The notes: a model not told the origin generated them from the letters alone. A stretch of 64,000 nucleotides of DNA from Clostridia bacterium (GCA_017404545.1 JAFRCC010000018.1:62001-126000); one strand, 5' to 3'. Positions 27,498 through 37,342 are shown, counted from the stretch's first letter. Numbers and translations: made by a program.

Positions 27498-28631
27498 TTA
27501 TTCTTTGATAGGATTCTTCTTTAATAATATTATTCCTGCTATTGCAACCATTCCTGCTATTATAAATGGCAATATATCATAAAATATTCCAGTTGGTACT
27601 GTTTGGTTTCTTTCTAATGTTCCAGCAATTGTACGTGTATATGTATTAGGTTCTATATTGTCAACTGATAAAGAGCTCATCGTTAAATTATCGAATTCGA
27701 TACAATCTCCTCCACAAACGGCTCCATAAAAATCATTACCATCCTCTAACCAATAGTAATAAAATGTATAATCGCTAATCGCTTTATTAGTAATATCATT
27801 AAAGCAGTAATCATAAGTAACAATTCCAGAAGCACTACCAACAGATGACTCACATCTTTCATCTAGATATTTGCCAATTCTAATATCACCTATACATCCT
27901 GATATATATCCAGATTTCAATGCATTTCCTTGTGCTGTTAAATCAATTTTCACCGCATATACTGGTAAGTTTATTGTTCCTTTGCTTTTATTTTGAAGTT
28001 TGTTAGTAGCTGTGCCAAAGTAAATCCATACATTTGTATCCCTATCAGCTGCAACATCTGTATCAGTAGCTATAGCAGTAGTATATAATGAATAACTATC
28101 TTCTGGTGTGTAATTTTGCATAGAAGTATTTTTTATAGTTTGACCTATTCCACTACTATAATCGAAAGAAAAATCCAATCTATCAGCACTTGGTAAAATA
28201 TTGCTAATTGTTTCCCCTACTTCATATCTTAAATTATGTGATGTAGTATTGATTACATATTTCTCAACTAAGTAAATAGTGTCTCCTTGAGAAAAAGGTG
28301 AACCTTCAAGATTATTGAGAATTAATCTATTATTATTTAAAGCACTTGCTTGGATCTGATAAGATGCACCATTTTCAGGATCACCTGTTTCTAAACTTGT
28401 CAACCATACTGTCTTTGTATACCAGTCATTTGCTTCGCTTCCTCCCCAATTATCGTTTTTTATAAAAACTAAATCATTATTATTTGACCATCTTTCAATT
28501 TTCGTTCTTACATAAAAAACTTGGTTATCTCCTCCTTGAAAGATAGTTGAAGCTTTAACTTCTCCTGTACTTAAAAACATTAATATTGCAAATATTGCAA
28601 ATGTAAGTATAAATAAATATCTTTTCTTCAT
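27498..28631 (-). CDS. Paralogous anchored surface protein C
   Basis: 377 residues with the same signal peptide (ends VKA), the WGGSEANDWYTKTVWLT module, SSGIGQTIKNTSM, KSKGTINLPVYAVKIDLTA and C-terminal TVPTG, Ile/Ala helix and KKN. Together with A and B it forms a three-gene tandem family likely assembled or anchored by the nearby sortase. A CGGDC patch near residue 300 contains Gly-Gly and Cys but no CGG codon. Confidence 0.78.
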   Translation of the reverse strand: MKKRYLFILTFAIFAILMFLSTGEVKASTIFQGGDNQVFYVRTKIERWSNNNDLVFIKNDNWGGSEANDWYTKTVWLTSLETGDPENGASYQIQASALNNNRLILNNLEGSPFSQGDTIYLVEKYVINTTSHNLRYEVGETISNILPSADRLDFSFDYSSGIGQTIKNTSMQNYTPEDSYSLYTTAIATDTDVAADRDTNVWIYFGTATNKLQNKSKGTINLPVYAVKIDLTAQGNALKSGYISGCIGDIRIGKYLDERCESSVGSASGIVTYDYCFNDITNKAISDYTFYYYWLEDGNDFYGAVCGGDCIEFDNLTMSSLSVDNIEPNTYTRTIAGTLERNQTVPTGIFYDILPFIIAGMVAIAGIILLKKNPIKE

Positions 28632-28690
28632 ATGTTTTTCTCCTTTATTTTTTCATTTTACTTTCGATTTATATTATTTTTTTGGAAAAT

Positions 28691-28732
28691 TTAACTACTA
28701 TCAATTGATTCTTCTACGTGCTTGATTCTCAT
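28691..28732 (-). CDS. 13-residue leader peptide MRIKHVEESIDSS, copy C
   Basis: ATG with GAGGTG upstream and TAA about 60 bp before surface gene C. It is the most diverged of the three copies, with Lys for Glu, Val for Ile, Ser for Asn and Ile for Phe, but length, DSS end and upstream TGA are kept. Confidence 0.62.
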   Translation of the reverse strand: MRIKHVEESIDSS

Positions 28733-28832
28733 TTTCACTCACACCTCAATTCTTTTGTATCTATCAATTTGTAACTTTTTTCATTAAGTTCTCCTAATGT
28801 TGCAATTTTCTAATGTTATAGCTTATACTGAC

Positions 28833-29041
28833 AAATCTTTAAGTAGTTAACTTAAGGATTTGATACACACTTTTATTTAAACATTAAATCAAAATTTTTT
28901 CAATACTTTTGGAATATAAAGTCGAAAGAAATTGATAGAAAATTTTAGAAAAATCTAAAAAACTCAACAGCCTCAATCACTCTGTTTATCAAGGCAAAAT
29001 AGCAATTTAATAAATTCCTTAAATTAACTACTTAAAGATTT
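28833..29041. repeat. Inverted-repeat-bounded segment upstream of surface gene C
   Basis: Dyad C1 (28833-28861) and C2 (29012-29041) are inverted copies agreeing at 24 of 25 aligned positions (core CTTAA.TTAACTACTTAAAG). They bracket about 150 bp containing the shared hairpin segment 28900-28990. The layout resembles a small invertible cassette. The region 28632-29110 otherwise holds only leader peptide C and AT-rich sequence. Confidence 0.55.
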
Positions 29042-29110
29042 TTTATAGCATTTCCAAATATTTTTTCATAAGTTTTCTTGATGAGTGAACATATTTGTTA
29101 AGTGTTACTT

Positions 29111-29548
29111 CTACACTTCTTTTTTATATATTTTTTTCATTGGATTTAATAAATTATATAGTTTTTTGTTTATATGTATCGATCTAATAGAGCTTGTACT
29201 TTTTGGAGAATCTATAATTATTTCTGTTTTTCCAGTATTCTTATTATATATTCGTTGTAACGTTGATTTTATATAAATATTTCTTTCATCTAAATCTATA
29301 TTCTCCCATTTCAGGGCACATAATTCGCCTATTCTTATTCCAGTATTCAAACATATAAGTATTCCTAATGTTTTTGAAGTATTTCTTTTTATGCAATAAT
29401 TTTCTAACTTTGTTTTTTCTCTTGAAGTTAAAATCTGCAATTTATTTTTTTCTACCTTAGGTAGATTCATTCTTCTTCTGGTTAATTTAGTTTCATATTC
29501 TTCTTCATAATAATTTAATATCGCCTTTAAAATATTTTTAAATATCAT
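29111..29548 (-). pseudogene. Truncated tyrosine recombinase
   Basis: 145 residues with the first catalytic box (LNTGIRIGELCALKWENIDL) but no HxxR box and no catalytic Tyr. The N-terminal arm domain is also absent, although AGGAGG precedes the ATG at 29548. It is probably a decayed integrase, or a deletion product in the island. It lies next to the surface-protein family and its inverted segments, so a past role in their rearrangement is possible. Confidence 0.7.
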
Positions 29549-29625
29549 TTTTTTCCTCCTCTCTTTATGATTTTTTTTAATATGTTTCTTAACATTTTAT
29601 TTCAGCTCCTTTCAAACTCTATATA

Positions 29626-29671
29626 ATAAAAAAAGAATAAGTTTGAAGATATTTCTACAAAACTTATTCTT
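29626..29671 (-). terminator. Terminator after AbiE operon 1
   Basis: On the minus strand AAGAATAAGTTT and AAACTTATTCTT pair and a T-run follows, about 65 bp after the AbiEii stop. Confidence 0.7.
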
Positions 29672-29734
29672 AAATTTTTTAGTTTATTTTATAGTTTTTT
29701 TACAAGTATTAGAATCTATAACATATACATCTTT

Positions 29735-30592
29735 TTATTTTAAATCTTTAGTAATTTCTATAAAAAATTCAGCACTCCATAAATTTAAAGAATCTACATC
29801 TTCTATAAAAGGTACTATATCTTCTTTAGCCTCTGTGAAGTTTATCTGTTTAAATTTTTCATTCAACATATCCTTTAATATTGATATATTAAAAGTGCTT
29901 TCTACTCCAACTACTTTTGATTCAATTAACTTTTGCTTAATTAGCTCAATATTTACACTTGTATTCTTTGATAAATAGAAAATGTAGTCATATAAATCTC
30001 TTCCTTTTACACGATTATTCCATCCTCTGCATAATACTGCATGAATCTTACCTGCAAAAAGTGATGACGCATCATATAATCTTATTTGATGTGGAGAAGG
30101 TAGTAATTTATATTTAAAATCATATTCTGCTCCACTCGGTGGATTAACATCAACTTCAAATTTTATCTTTATATCTTTTAGTGATGTAATATTTTTCATA
30201 TTTTCATTTGGGAAAAATTTTAAGATGTGCTCTTTTGTATCTCCCTTTAAAAATGCAGAAGTAATATTAGATTCTTTTGTTTTTTGCTTTGTTGTAATAG
30301 TTAGGTTTAATCCATAGGATTCTACTTCTTTTTCAATATATGAAAAATACTTACTTAAATCAAATTCTTTATCTGGTTTCAATAAAGCAAAATCCAAGTC
30401 TTCTGAAAATCTATTTAATCCATAAAATATTCTCAAAGCTGTGCCACCATAAAATGCTGCTACATCAAAAAATCCACCTCTGCTTAATCCACATAAAACT
30501 ATTTCTTGTATGATCTCCTTCATTGCATTTGTTTCATCTGTTTTATTTTTTATATCATATTTTGTAAGCATATTTGCAATTACACTATTCAT
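29735..30592 (-). CDS. AbiEii-type nucleotidyltransferase toxin, system 1
   Basis: 285 residues with the DUF1814/AbiEii signature: GGTALRIFYGLNRFSEDLDF (the G-G-x9-12-S-x-D-L-D nucleotidyltransferase motif) and a C-terminal RDLYDYIF segment. Family knowledge: AbiE toxins modify nucleic acid or tRNA with a nucleotide and block growth after phage infection. It overlaps the antitoxin gene by 8 bp, the usual bicistronic order. It is island cargo. Confidence 0.88.
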   Translation of the reverse strand: MNSVIANMLTKYDIKNKTDETNAMKEIIQEIVLCGLSRGGFFDVAAFYGGTALRIFYGLNRFSEDLDFALLKPDKEFDLSKYFSYIEKEVESYGLNLTITTKQKTKESNITSAFLKGDTKEHILKFFPNENMKNITSLKDIKIKFEVDVNPPSGAEYDFKYKLLPSPHQIRLYDASSLFAGKIHAVLCRGWNNRVKGRDLYDYIFYLSKNTSVNIELIKQKLIESKVVGVESTFNISILKDMLNEKFKQINFTEAKEDIVPFIEDVDSLNLWSAEFFIEITKDLK

Positions 30593-31175
30593 TTACTTTC
30601 CTCCTCATATACTTATACAACATAGTAACATTGCTACAATGATATGAATTAGATAATTCTTCTATATCATTTATATTTAACTTTCTAAATTCATCTTCAT
30701 CAATTCTTAAATCATTAAATAGCAAGTTTTCAAGCTCTGCATAATTTTTTACTGGACTAATTGTATATAGCTTATCACACAAAGCTTTTTCTGGCGTTGC
30801 AATTTGAACATAATATCCATCTTCTTCAATAATTCTTATACCCATTGGATATACAAAAGTAGGAACATCTCTGTATGTATAAGTTCCAAACTGATTATTA
30901 TATTCCTTTTTCTTTTTCTTTTCGCAAGTAGCAGATGTATATGTTGTAACTTTTTCGGGAATTAATCCATAATAGAAAAGAGCAAAATCAAATGATAAGT
31001 ATGAAGGACCATATATACTACTTGCTAGAAGATACCCATTCACATTAAGATTTGTTTCATACAAACCATTTATTATTTTTATTAAATTTCCCTTTTTTAT
31101 TTCTCTACTTATTTTCATATTTTTATTTGCATAATTTTGGTATTTATTTTTTATTATATCATTTGTTAATATCAT
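30585..31175 (-). CDS. AbiEi-type antitoxin/repressor, system 1
   Basis: The start at 31175 (MILTNDIIKNKYQNYANKNM) follows AGAGGTGAAAAT; the frame opens earlier without a ribosome site. 196 residues: an N-terminal winged HTH and the conserved middle AbiEi region (ASSIYGPSYLSFDFALFYYG). Family knowledge: AbiEi represses its own operon by binding two inverted repeats. Two such repeats lie just upstream (31178-31218 and 31321-31365). Confidence 0.85.
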   Translation of the reverse strand: MILTNDIIKNKYQNYANKNMKISREIKKGNLIKIINGLYETNLNVNGYLLASSIYGPSYLSFDFALFYYGLIPEKVTTYTSATCEKKKKKEYNNQFGTYTYRDVPTFVYPMGIRIIEEDGYYVQIATPEKALCDKLYTISPVKNYAELENLLFNDLRIDEDEFRKLNINDIEELSNSYHCSNVTMLYKYMRRKVNE

Positions 31176-31177
31176 AT

Positions 31178-31218
31178 TTTCACCTCTTTTTATCATTATA
31201 TGATATTTTGTGGTGAAA
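31178..31218. promoter_or_regulatory. Inverted repeat 2 (AbiEi operator candidate), system 1
   Basis: TTTCACC and GGTGAAA lie at the ends of a 41-bp stretch overlapping the antitoxin ribosome site. It shares the TGTGGT-AAA word with repeat 1. Confidence 0.55.
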
Positions 31219-31320
31219 TTCAAGATATTTTTAAAAATTTCTTTATTTATATATTATGCGTAAATAGAAAGATTTTTATTATAACTATATTAGTAATAAC
31301 TTTATCTTACATACCTATTC

Positions 31321-31365
31321 TTTACAAATTTACCACAATTTATCATTTTGTGGTAAATTTGTAAA
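31321..31365. promoter_or_regulatory. Inverted repeat 1 (AbiEi operator candidate), system 1
   Basis: Perfect 18-bp arms (TTTACAAATTTACCACAA and complement) with a 9-nt spacer. The position upstream of the antitoxin fits AbiEi autoregulation. Confidence 0.65.
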
Positions 31366-31489
31366 TCATCTATTGAAAATATATAAGAATATTTATTTTT
31401 TTCAAAATTATATATGAATATTTGGTATTTCACAAAAATCGAGGCACTTTTCATATCTAGTTTCACATTTTTAAAGGTCTTTGTTATAT

Positions 31490-32311
31490 TTATTTGTCTT
31501 CGATTGTGTCTATTGAATGTTTCTTACCTAATTCAATTTGCTTTTTTATTTTTTTATCATAAATTTTTTGATATTTTTCAACTTTTGTGCTGACTGGAAT
31601 AAATGATTTTTGTATTGAAAAATCTTTATATTCTATTATATATTTTTTTTCTAAATCTATATCATCCCATGTTAAACCAAATACTTCTGATACACGAAGT
31701 CCAGTATAATAAGCTGTCAAAGCAGCATAATAAAAAGCATGATTATTTTCAAATCTTTCTAATATCATATTAATTTCTTCTTTTGTAAAAATATGTGCCG
31801 GATCTGGCTCTGGTACATCATATTTTGGTAATCTAACTTTTAAGGCTGGATTTTCCTTTACAAATCCAACTACATCTGTTGCATAACTAAAAGATGTTTT
31901 TAGTACTTTTAAAATATTCTTTAAGAAATTTTTAGAAAAACTTTTTTCTACATATATGTTATTTATAAATTCTTGTAAAGTTGCAGTTGTGATTTGTGAT
32001 AACATATAGAAACCAATTCTTGGCTTTACATGATTTTTTACAATATTTTGATATGCTTGTATAGTATGATACATTAAATTAATTTCACAATGCTCTTTCA
32101 TCCAATAATCTAAGTAGTCTGAATATGACATTGTGTTTGGAACAAAATTATGTCCTGTTTGCATATACTCATTATAAGCTATTGTTCCAGCTTTCAAAGC
32201 CTCATTTTTAGTTTTAAATCCTGACTTTGTAATCCTCTTTCTTTTTCCATCAATAGGTGCACCATCAAATTGATATTGATAAACATTTCCTCTTTTTCTT
32301 ATACTAACCAT
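31490..32311 (-). pseudogene. Integrase remnant at right end of island
   Basis: The start MVSIRKRGNVYQYQF at 32311 has AAGGAGGAG upstream. It covers the arm-binding and core-binding domains and the first catalytic box (YYTGLRVSEVFGLTWDDID) and then ends after an abnormal tail. The box-II HxxR and the Tyr are missing. It is clearly related to the intact integrase at 7794-9050. Its position directly behind secA suggests an older element in the same site. Confidence 0.75.
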
Positions 32312-32339
32312 AATTTTTATCTCCTCCTTAATTTCGGTA

Positions 32340-32375
32340 GATAAAAAATAAGCCAACACTTTACATGTCAGCTTA
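32340..32375 (-). terminator. secA terminator supplied by the island
   Basis: TAAGCTGACA and TGTTGGCTTA pair and are followed by TTTTTTATC on the minus strand, about 155 bp after the secA stop and just before the integrase remnant. It is a near copy of the terminator at 5545-5582. Confidence 0.75.
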
Positions 32376-32530
32376 TATATTTATAATTAGTTATTCAATT
32401 TGTCGCCATACTTGTCGCCAGAATAAAACTCAGTATTTTCAATGGTTTTAAAACCTTTATTTTGTTTTGGCAACAATTTAATGTTTTTTCGTTATTTTTT
32501 GTTACCTGTCAAACTCTGAAACCCTTGATA

Positions 32531-35290
32531 TTATTGGTTTTTACCACAGCAGTTCTTATACTTCTTACCACTTCCACATGGACATGGATCATTTCTTCCT
32601 ACTTTTGGCTCTGTCTTAATAACTGTTTTATTTAGACCACCCTCTTTAGGTTTAACAGTTCCATCAACTAAGTTGATAGCAGTATCTTCAAGTCCTGCTC
32701 CAGTGATTTCTGCTGTTTCTTCTCTTTGAGCATTTTCATCTCTCTTTTCGATGTTTAGCATTATTTTAGCTACATCATCTTTTAGGTCTTCAATCATGTC
32801 ATCAAACATGTCAGCACCTTCTAATCTGTATTGAACAACTGGATCTTTTTGAGCATATGCACGAAGACCAATACCATTCTTTAACTCATCCATATCATCG
32901 ATGTGATCCATCCATTTTTGATCAACTACTTTTAAAATAACAACTCTCTCAAGCTCTCTCATATTTTCTGAACCAAACTCTGCTTCTTTTGCTTCATATA
33001 TTTCATGAGCTTTCTTTTCTAATTCATCTATTACATCTTCAGCTTTAGCATTAGCTTTTAATGAAGACACTTCTGTAATTCCAAATGAATTTTGAATGTC
33101 TTGTAATAATGCTTCAGAATTATTTATTCCATCTTCTCCGTTGTATGCACTTACTAATCTATTAATAGAATCGTCAATCATATTTGTAACATTAGATTTT
33201 AAATCTTCTCCATCAAGAACTTGTTTTCTTTGAGCATATATAATCTCTCTTTGAGAGTTCATAACATCGTCATATTGAAGAACGTGTTTTCTTATGCTGA
33301 AGTTCTTACCTTCTACCTTCTTCTGAGCTCTTTCGACTGCTCTTGAAATAAGCTTAGAGTTAATTGGCATATTTTCATCTGCATCTAACTTCTCATATAC
33401 AGCAACTATTTTATCTCCGCCGAAAATCTTCATTAAGTCATCTTCTAGAGAAATATAGAATCTAGATTCACCTGGATCACCTTGACGTCCAGAACGTCCT
33501 CTTAACTGGTTATCAATACGTCTTGATTCATGTCTTTCAGTACCAATAATCTTTAATCCACCAGCTTCAATAACCTTTTGTTTTTCGTCTTTAATCTTTT
33601 CTTCGTAGCTATCTCTTACTTCTTTGTAATGAGCTCTTTCTTTCTTGATTTGCTCATCATCTGTTTCATAATATGTTGTAGCTTCTTCAACCTGCTCTGG
33701 AGTATATTTCTCCATTCTTAGTTGTTGTTTAGCTAAGTATTCACTATTACCACCAAGCATAATATCAGTACCACGTCCTGCCATGTTAGTAGCAATTGTA
33801 ACAGCACCATATTTACCAGCTTGTGCTATAATTTCAGCTTCTTTTTCGTGTTGTTTAGCGTTTAATACTTCATGCTTAATTCCAGCATCAGAAAGCATTT
33901 TACTTAATTTTTCTGATTTTTCGATTGAAACAGTACCAATTAAAACTGGTTGTCCTTTCTTATGGCTTTCTTTAACTTCTTCAACAACAGCTTTAAATTT
34001 AACTTTTTCATTCTTGTATATAACGTCATTGTTATCAACTCTTATCATAGGTTTGTTTGTTGGTATTTCAATAACGTCTAATTTGTATATTTCTTGGAAT
34101 TCAGCCTCCTCTGTTTTAGCTGTACCAGTCATACCTGATAATTTTTCATACATTCTGAAGTAGTTTTGGAATGTAATAGTAGCTAATGTCTTAGACTCAT
34201 CAGCAATCTTAACGTGCTCTTTAGCTTCAATAGCTTGATGTAATCCATTGTTGTATCTTCTTCCATACATGATACGTCCAGTAAACTCATCAACAATAAG
34301 AACTTCACCATTCTTAACGATATAGTCGATGTCTTTTTTCATAATACCATGAGCTTTTAATGCTTGGTTTACATTATGAACTAGCTCTGAGTTTTCTAAA
34401 TCATTGAAATTTTCTAATCCAAACTCTTCTTCAGCTTTTTTTATACCTTTATCTGTTAAAGTAGCAGATTTTGACTTTAAGTCTACAATATAATCATAGT
34501 TTTCGTTATCCTCTGCTTGATCTAAATCTTTTACATCTTCCTCTACAATAACTTTTGGAGTTAATTTTCTAACAAAAGAATCTGCTTTAGAATATAAGTT
34601 TGAAGATTTATTTGCTCTACCAGATATAATAAGTGGTGTACGAGCCTCATCAACCAAAATACTATCAATTTCGTCCACGATTGCATATTTTAATTTTCTT
34701 TGAACTAATTGTTCATTATATATAACCATGTTATCTCTTAGATAATCAAATCCGTATTCATTATTTGTTCCATATGTTATATCGGCATCATAAGCGGCCT
34801 TTTTCTCATTTGGTTTCATTTGAGCTACGATAATACCAACTGTCATTCCAAGGAATTTATATAGATTTCCCATCATTTCACCTTGGTATTTAGCTAGGTA
34901 ATCGTTAACCGTTACTACGTGTACGCCTTCGCCTGTTAATGCATTTAAGTATGCTGGCAATGTTGCAACCAACGTTTTACCTTCACCCGTTTTCATTTCG
35001 GCAATTCTACCTTGGTGTAATATAATTCCACCTATTAATTGTACATCGAATGGTCTCATACCTAAAACTCTTACAGATGCCTCTCTTACAACTGCAAAAG
35101 CCTCTGGTAATATATCATCAAGAGTTTCTCCATTGCTTAATCTCTCTTTGAATTCGACTGTTTTGTGTTGCAACTCAGCATCTGATAGTTTCTTCATTGA
35201 GTCTTCTAAACCATTTATCTGCTCCACCAATGGCATAACTCTTTTAACTTCCTTTTCGCTATAATTAAATAATTTTTTGATTACACCCAT
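32531..35290 (-). CDS. secA: Preprotein translocase ATPase SecA
   Basis: 919 residues, full length. Features are a Walker A (MKTGEGKTL near residue 100), the DEAD-type [16 protein letters not shown], a preprotein cross-linking domain, NBD2 with [10 protein letters not shown] and GRSGRQGD, and the C-terminal zinc tail [17 protein letters not shown]. It drives Sec export of precursor proteins, including the signal-peptide-bearing surface proteins here. Its last 32 bp of coding homology (32549-32580) form the right attachment site, so the final residues have been supplied by the island. No in-frame CGG. Confidence 0.98.
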   Translation of the reverse strand: MGVIKKLFNYSEKEVKRVMPLVEQINGLEDSMKKLSDAELQHKTVEFKERLSNGETLDDILPEAFAVVREASVRVLGMRPFDVQLIGGIILHQGRIAEMKTGEGKTLVATLPAYLNALTGEGVHVVTVNDYLAKYQGEMMGNLYKFLGMTVGIIVAQMKPNEKKAAYDADITYGTNNEYGFDYLRDNMVIYNEQLVQRKLKYAIVDEIDSILVDEARTPLIISGRANKSSNLYSKADSFVRKLTPKVIVEEDVKDLDQAEDNENYDYIVDLKSKSATLTDKGIKKAEEEFGLENFNDLENSELVHNVNQALKAHGIMKKDIDYIVKNGEVLIVDEFTGRIMYGRRYNNGLHQAIEAKEHVKIADESKTLATITFQNYFRMYEKLSGMTGTAKTEEAEFQEIYKLDVIEIPTNKPMIRVDNNDVIYKNEKVKFKAVVEEVKESHKKGQPVLIGTVSIEKSEKLSKMLSDAGIKHEVLNAKQHEKEAEIIAQAGKYGAVTIATNMAGRGTDIMLGGNSEYLAKQQLRMEKYTPEQVEEATTYYETDDEQIKKERAHYKEVRDSYEEKIKDEKQKVIEAGGLKIIGTERHESRRIDNQLRGRSGRQGDPGESRFYISLEDDLMKIFGGDKIVAVYEKLDADENMPINSKLISRAVERAQKKVEGKNFSIRKHVLQYDDVMNSQREIIYAQRKQVLDGEDLKSNVTNMIDDSINRLVSAYNGEDGINNSEALLQDIQNSFGITEVSSLKANAKAEDVIDELEKKAHEIYEAKEAEFGSENMRELERVVILKVVDQKWMDHIDDMDELKNGIGLRAYAQKDPVVQYRLEGADMFDDMIEDLKDDVAKIMLNIEKRDENAQREETAEITGAGLEDTAINLVDGTVKPKEGGLNKTVIKTEPKVGRNDPCPCGSGKKYKNCCGKNQ
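32549..32580 (-). repeat. Right attachment site within secA 3' end
   Basis: Identical to 7520-7551 and in the same orientation. It encodes the Cys-rich CGSGKKYKN part of the SecA tail. The distance between repeats is about 25.03 kb. Confidence 0.85.
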
Positions 35291-35472
35291 TATAATTTCT
35301 CCCTTTCCGTCTTATGTATAATTGAAATTTATCTGTGAGTAATATATCACTAAATATTTTTTTTAGCAACAAAAATCATATTTTTTTTGCCACAATAATA
35401 AGATTTATTATGCAACACAAAACAAAAAATGTCAATGGCTAATATTGTGCTTTTGGCAAGAAAGGCGTGTGT

Positions 35473-36021
35473 ATGTTTATTTACAACATTAGTCTTAATA
35501 AAATTAAGTTTTTTAAGTACTTTTTCTTTATTGCAATTGCAGCTCTTTTAATTGCTCTTATGGCTTTTTTTTACAATTTAATTCAGAATAGCAGTAGAGT
35601 GTATGTTACTGATACAAATCAATATGAGGAAGTTTTTGATATACCAGATTCTAACTATGCTAACATGCTCAAGGATTGTTATGAAAATTTAGATAACTAT
35701 GTTGGAAAAAAGTTTAAATATTCCGGTTTTGTTCATAGACTATATGACTTTGAGGATAACCAATTTGTTTTGGCTAGAGAAATGTTTACTTCACCTATTT
35801 CAAACAATCAAGCTGAAGTAGTTATTGTTGGATTTCTATGCGAATATGATGGTGCCTCTTCATTCGATGAGAAAACTTGGGTAGAAGTTGAAGGTACAAT
35901 TACAGAAGGATTTTACCATTCAAAGGCACCTGTTATAAAAATTGACACAATAAAACAAATTGAATGCCCGGAAATGCCGTTTATTAACCCTCCTGATGGT
36001 GGGTATGTTACTCAACAATAG
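35473..36021 (+). CDS. Membrane-anchored protein, YcgQ/DUF1980-like C-terminal domain
   Basis: The ATG at 35473 has AAAGG at the right spacing; an in-frame GTG lies six bases before it. 182 residues: one membrane helix (about 10-35), then a beta-rich extracytoplasmic domain with KFKYSGFVHR, VVIVGFLCEYDG and TWVEVEGTI. This resembles the C-terminal domain of YcgQ-type proteins (TIGR03943), usually partners of YcgR permeases. Here no permease lies next to it. Its 3' end overlaps the convergent transporter gene by 14 bp. Confidence 0.6.
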   Translation: MFIYNISLNKIKFFKYFFFIAIAALLIALMAFFYNLIQNSSRVYVTDTNQYEEVFDIPDSNYANMLKDCYENLDNYVGKKFKYSGFVHRLYDFEDNQFVLAREMFTSPISNNQAEVVIVGFLCEYDGASSFDEKTWVEVEGTITEGFYHSKAPVIKIDTIKQIECPEMPFINPPDGGYVTQQ

Positions 36022-37081
36022 ATTTTACGAAACCTTTGTCTATGGTATTTTCAAACACATTTCGTAGAATTATTAATACTATTGGGCCTACAAAGAGCCC
36101 TCCTAAACCACAAAACTTTACTCCGGTATACATAGCTATTATTGTAAATATAGGATGAATTCCAATCTGCCCTCCTACAATCCTAGGCTCTATTATTTGC
36201 CTTACAATTGTCATAATTAGCCATAATACTAATATTGCAACTCCAAGATGAATATCTCCTTTGCATGCTTCTATTATAGACCATGGTACCATTACCGTAC
36301 CCGATCCTAAAATTGGCAATGCATCTACAAATCCAATACATATTGCAACTAGTAGAGGATATTTTATATTGAATCCAATTAAAGAATACAAAATTAAACC
36401 AACCAACGATATTATAAATGAAATTGCTACAAGTATTGCTTCAGCTTTCAAGTAAGCTCCTAGAGAGCTCGCTATGCCTTTCACATGCTTGTATATATTT
36501 TTCACCCAATTTTGAGGTAAATGATGCTCTAATTGATCAATCATATAAATTTTATCTGTACTTATAAAATAAAGAGCCATAATCGTTATTACTGTATAAA
36601 AAGCCATCGTTGGAATTGAAGTAAGTTTTGTAAGAACACCTGAAAAGAATTCCTTTATGGCATTAGATATTTTTACAAGAATATCTTGCGTTGAATTATC
36701 AAATATTGTTTTTAGCTCTTCTGACACTTGAATTCTTGTAAAATCTACTTTCGCACTTTGAGCCTGAATAAACTCATATACAATATTTATATATTCATTT
36801 AAATTTTTTAATAAGTTAGATGCCTCAGATACAATTGTTGCAACCCCCCAAACAATTAATCCAACCAATCCAGAAATAGCAACAATCAATATAAGAATTG
36901 AGCTTGTCTTTCTTTTAAGTTTAAATTTTTTCATAAAAAATTTTATTGCTGGCTCTATGAGTAAATACAAAGCAAACGCTATTAAAAATGGCATGTAAAA
37001 TACTGCCAGTTTCAATGCAATAATTGTGGATATAACTGAAGCTATTAAAATTAGTATTTTTTTTATTATCTTTTTATTCAT
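36008..37081 (-). CDS. AI-2E family transporter (YtvI-like)
   Basis: 357 residues with about eight membrane helices. It has the family's central amphipathic loop region and C-terminal motifs (PILGSGTVMVPWSIIEA, ILRNVFENTI). PF01594 members transport small molecules or ions; some (YtvI) belong to sporulation regulons. The substrate cannot be told from sequence. The start is ATG followed by NKKIIKKILI. Confidence 0.83.
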   Translation of the reverse strand: MNKKIIKKILILIASVISTIIALKLAVFYMPFLIAFALYLLIEPAIKFFMKKFKLKRKTSSILILIVAISGLVGLIVWGVATIVSEASNLLKNLNEYINIVYEFIQAQSAKVDFTRIQVSEELKTIFDNSTQDILVKISNAIKEFFSGVLTKLTSIPTMAFYTVITIMALYFISTDKIYMIDQLEHHLPQNWVKNIYKHVKGIASSLGAYLKAEAILVAISFIISLVGLILYSLIGFNIKYPLLVAICIGFVDALPILGSGTVMVPWSIIEACKGDIHLGVAILVLWLIMTIVRQIIEPRIVGGQIGIHPIFTIIAMYTGVKFCGLGGLFVGPIVLIILRNVFENTIDKGFVKSIVE

Positions 37082-37211
37082 ATGTAATCACCAATACTAG
37101 TGTATTCAAATTTTAGTTATTTATGTGGAAATTTTAGAAGCTATTTTTATTTGTAATAAATTTTAGCAATATTATAATGCCATGTAAAAGGGTAACTCAT
37201 ATAAAAAATAC

Positions 37212-37262
37212 ATTTTGACAATGGCATACATTTTGTTTGCATCATGTATACCATTGTCAAAT
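37212..37262. repeat. Inverted repeat resembling AbiE operon 2 operator
   Basis: TTGACAATGGCATACAT and ATGTATACCATTGTCAA face each other across an 11-nt spacer, nearly the same as the repeat at 41510-41559. It lies in the 314-bp gap 37082-37395, which otherwise contains only a terminator (37302-37342). Confidence 0.7.
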
Positions 37263-37301
37263 TCAATATTTTATATAAAACAATCCCTCCAATAAAAAAT
37301 T

Positions 37302-37342
37302 AAAAACACCGAAAAGAATTTGTCTCTTTCCGATGTTTTTTT
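37302..37342 (-). terminator. Terminator after NAGPA-like gene
   Basis: On the minus strand ACATCGGAAAGAGA and TCTTTTCGGTGT pair and a T-rich tail follows, about 55 bp after the stop at 37396. Confidence 0.7.
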
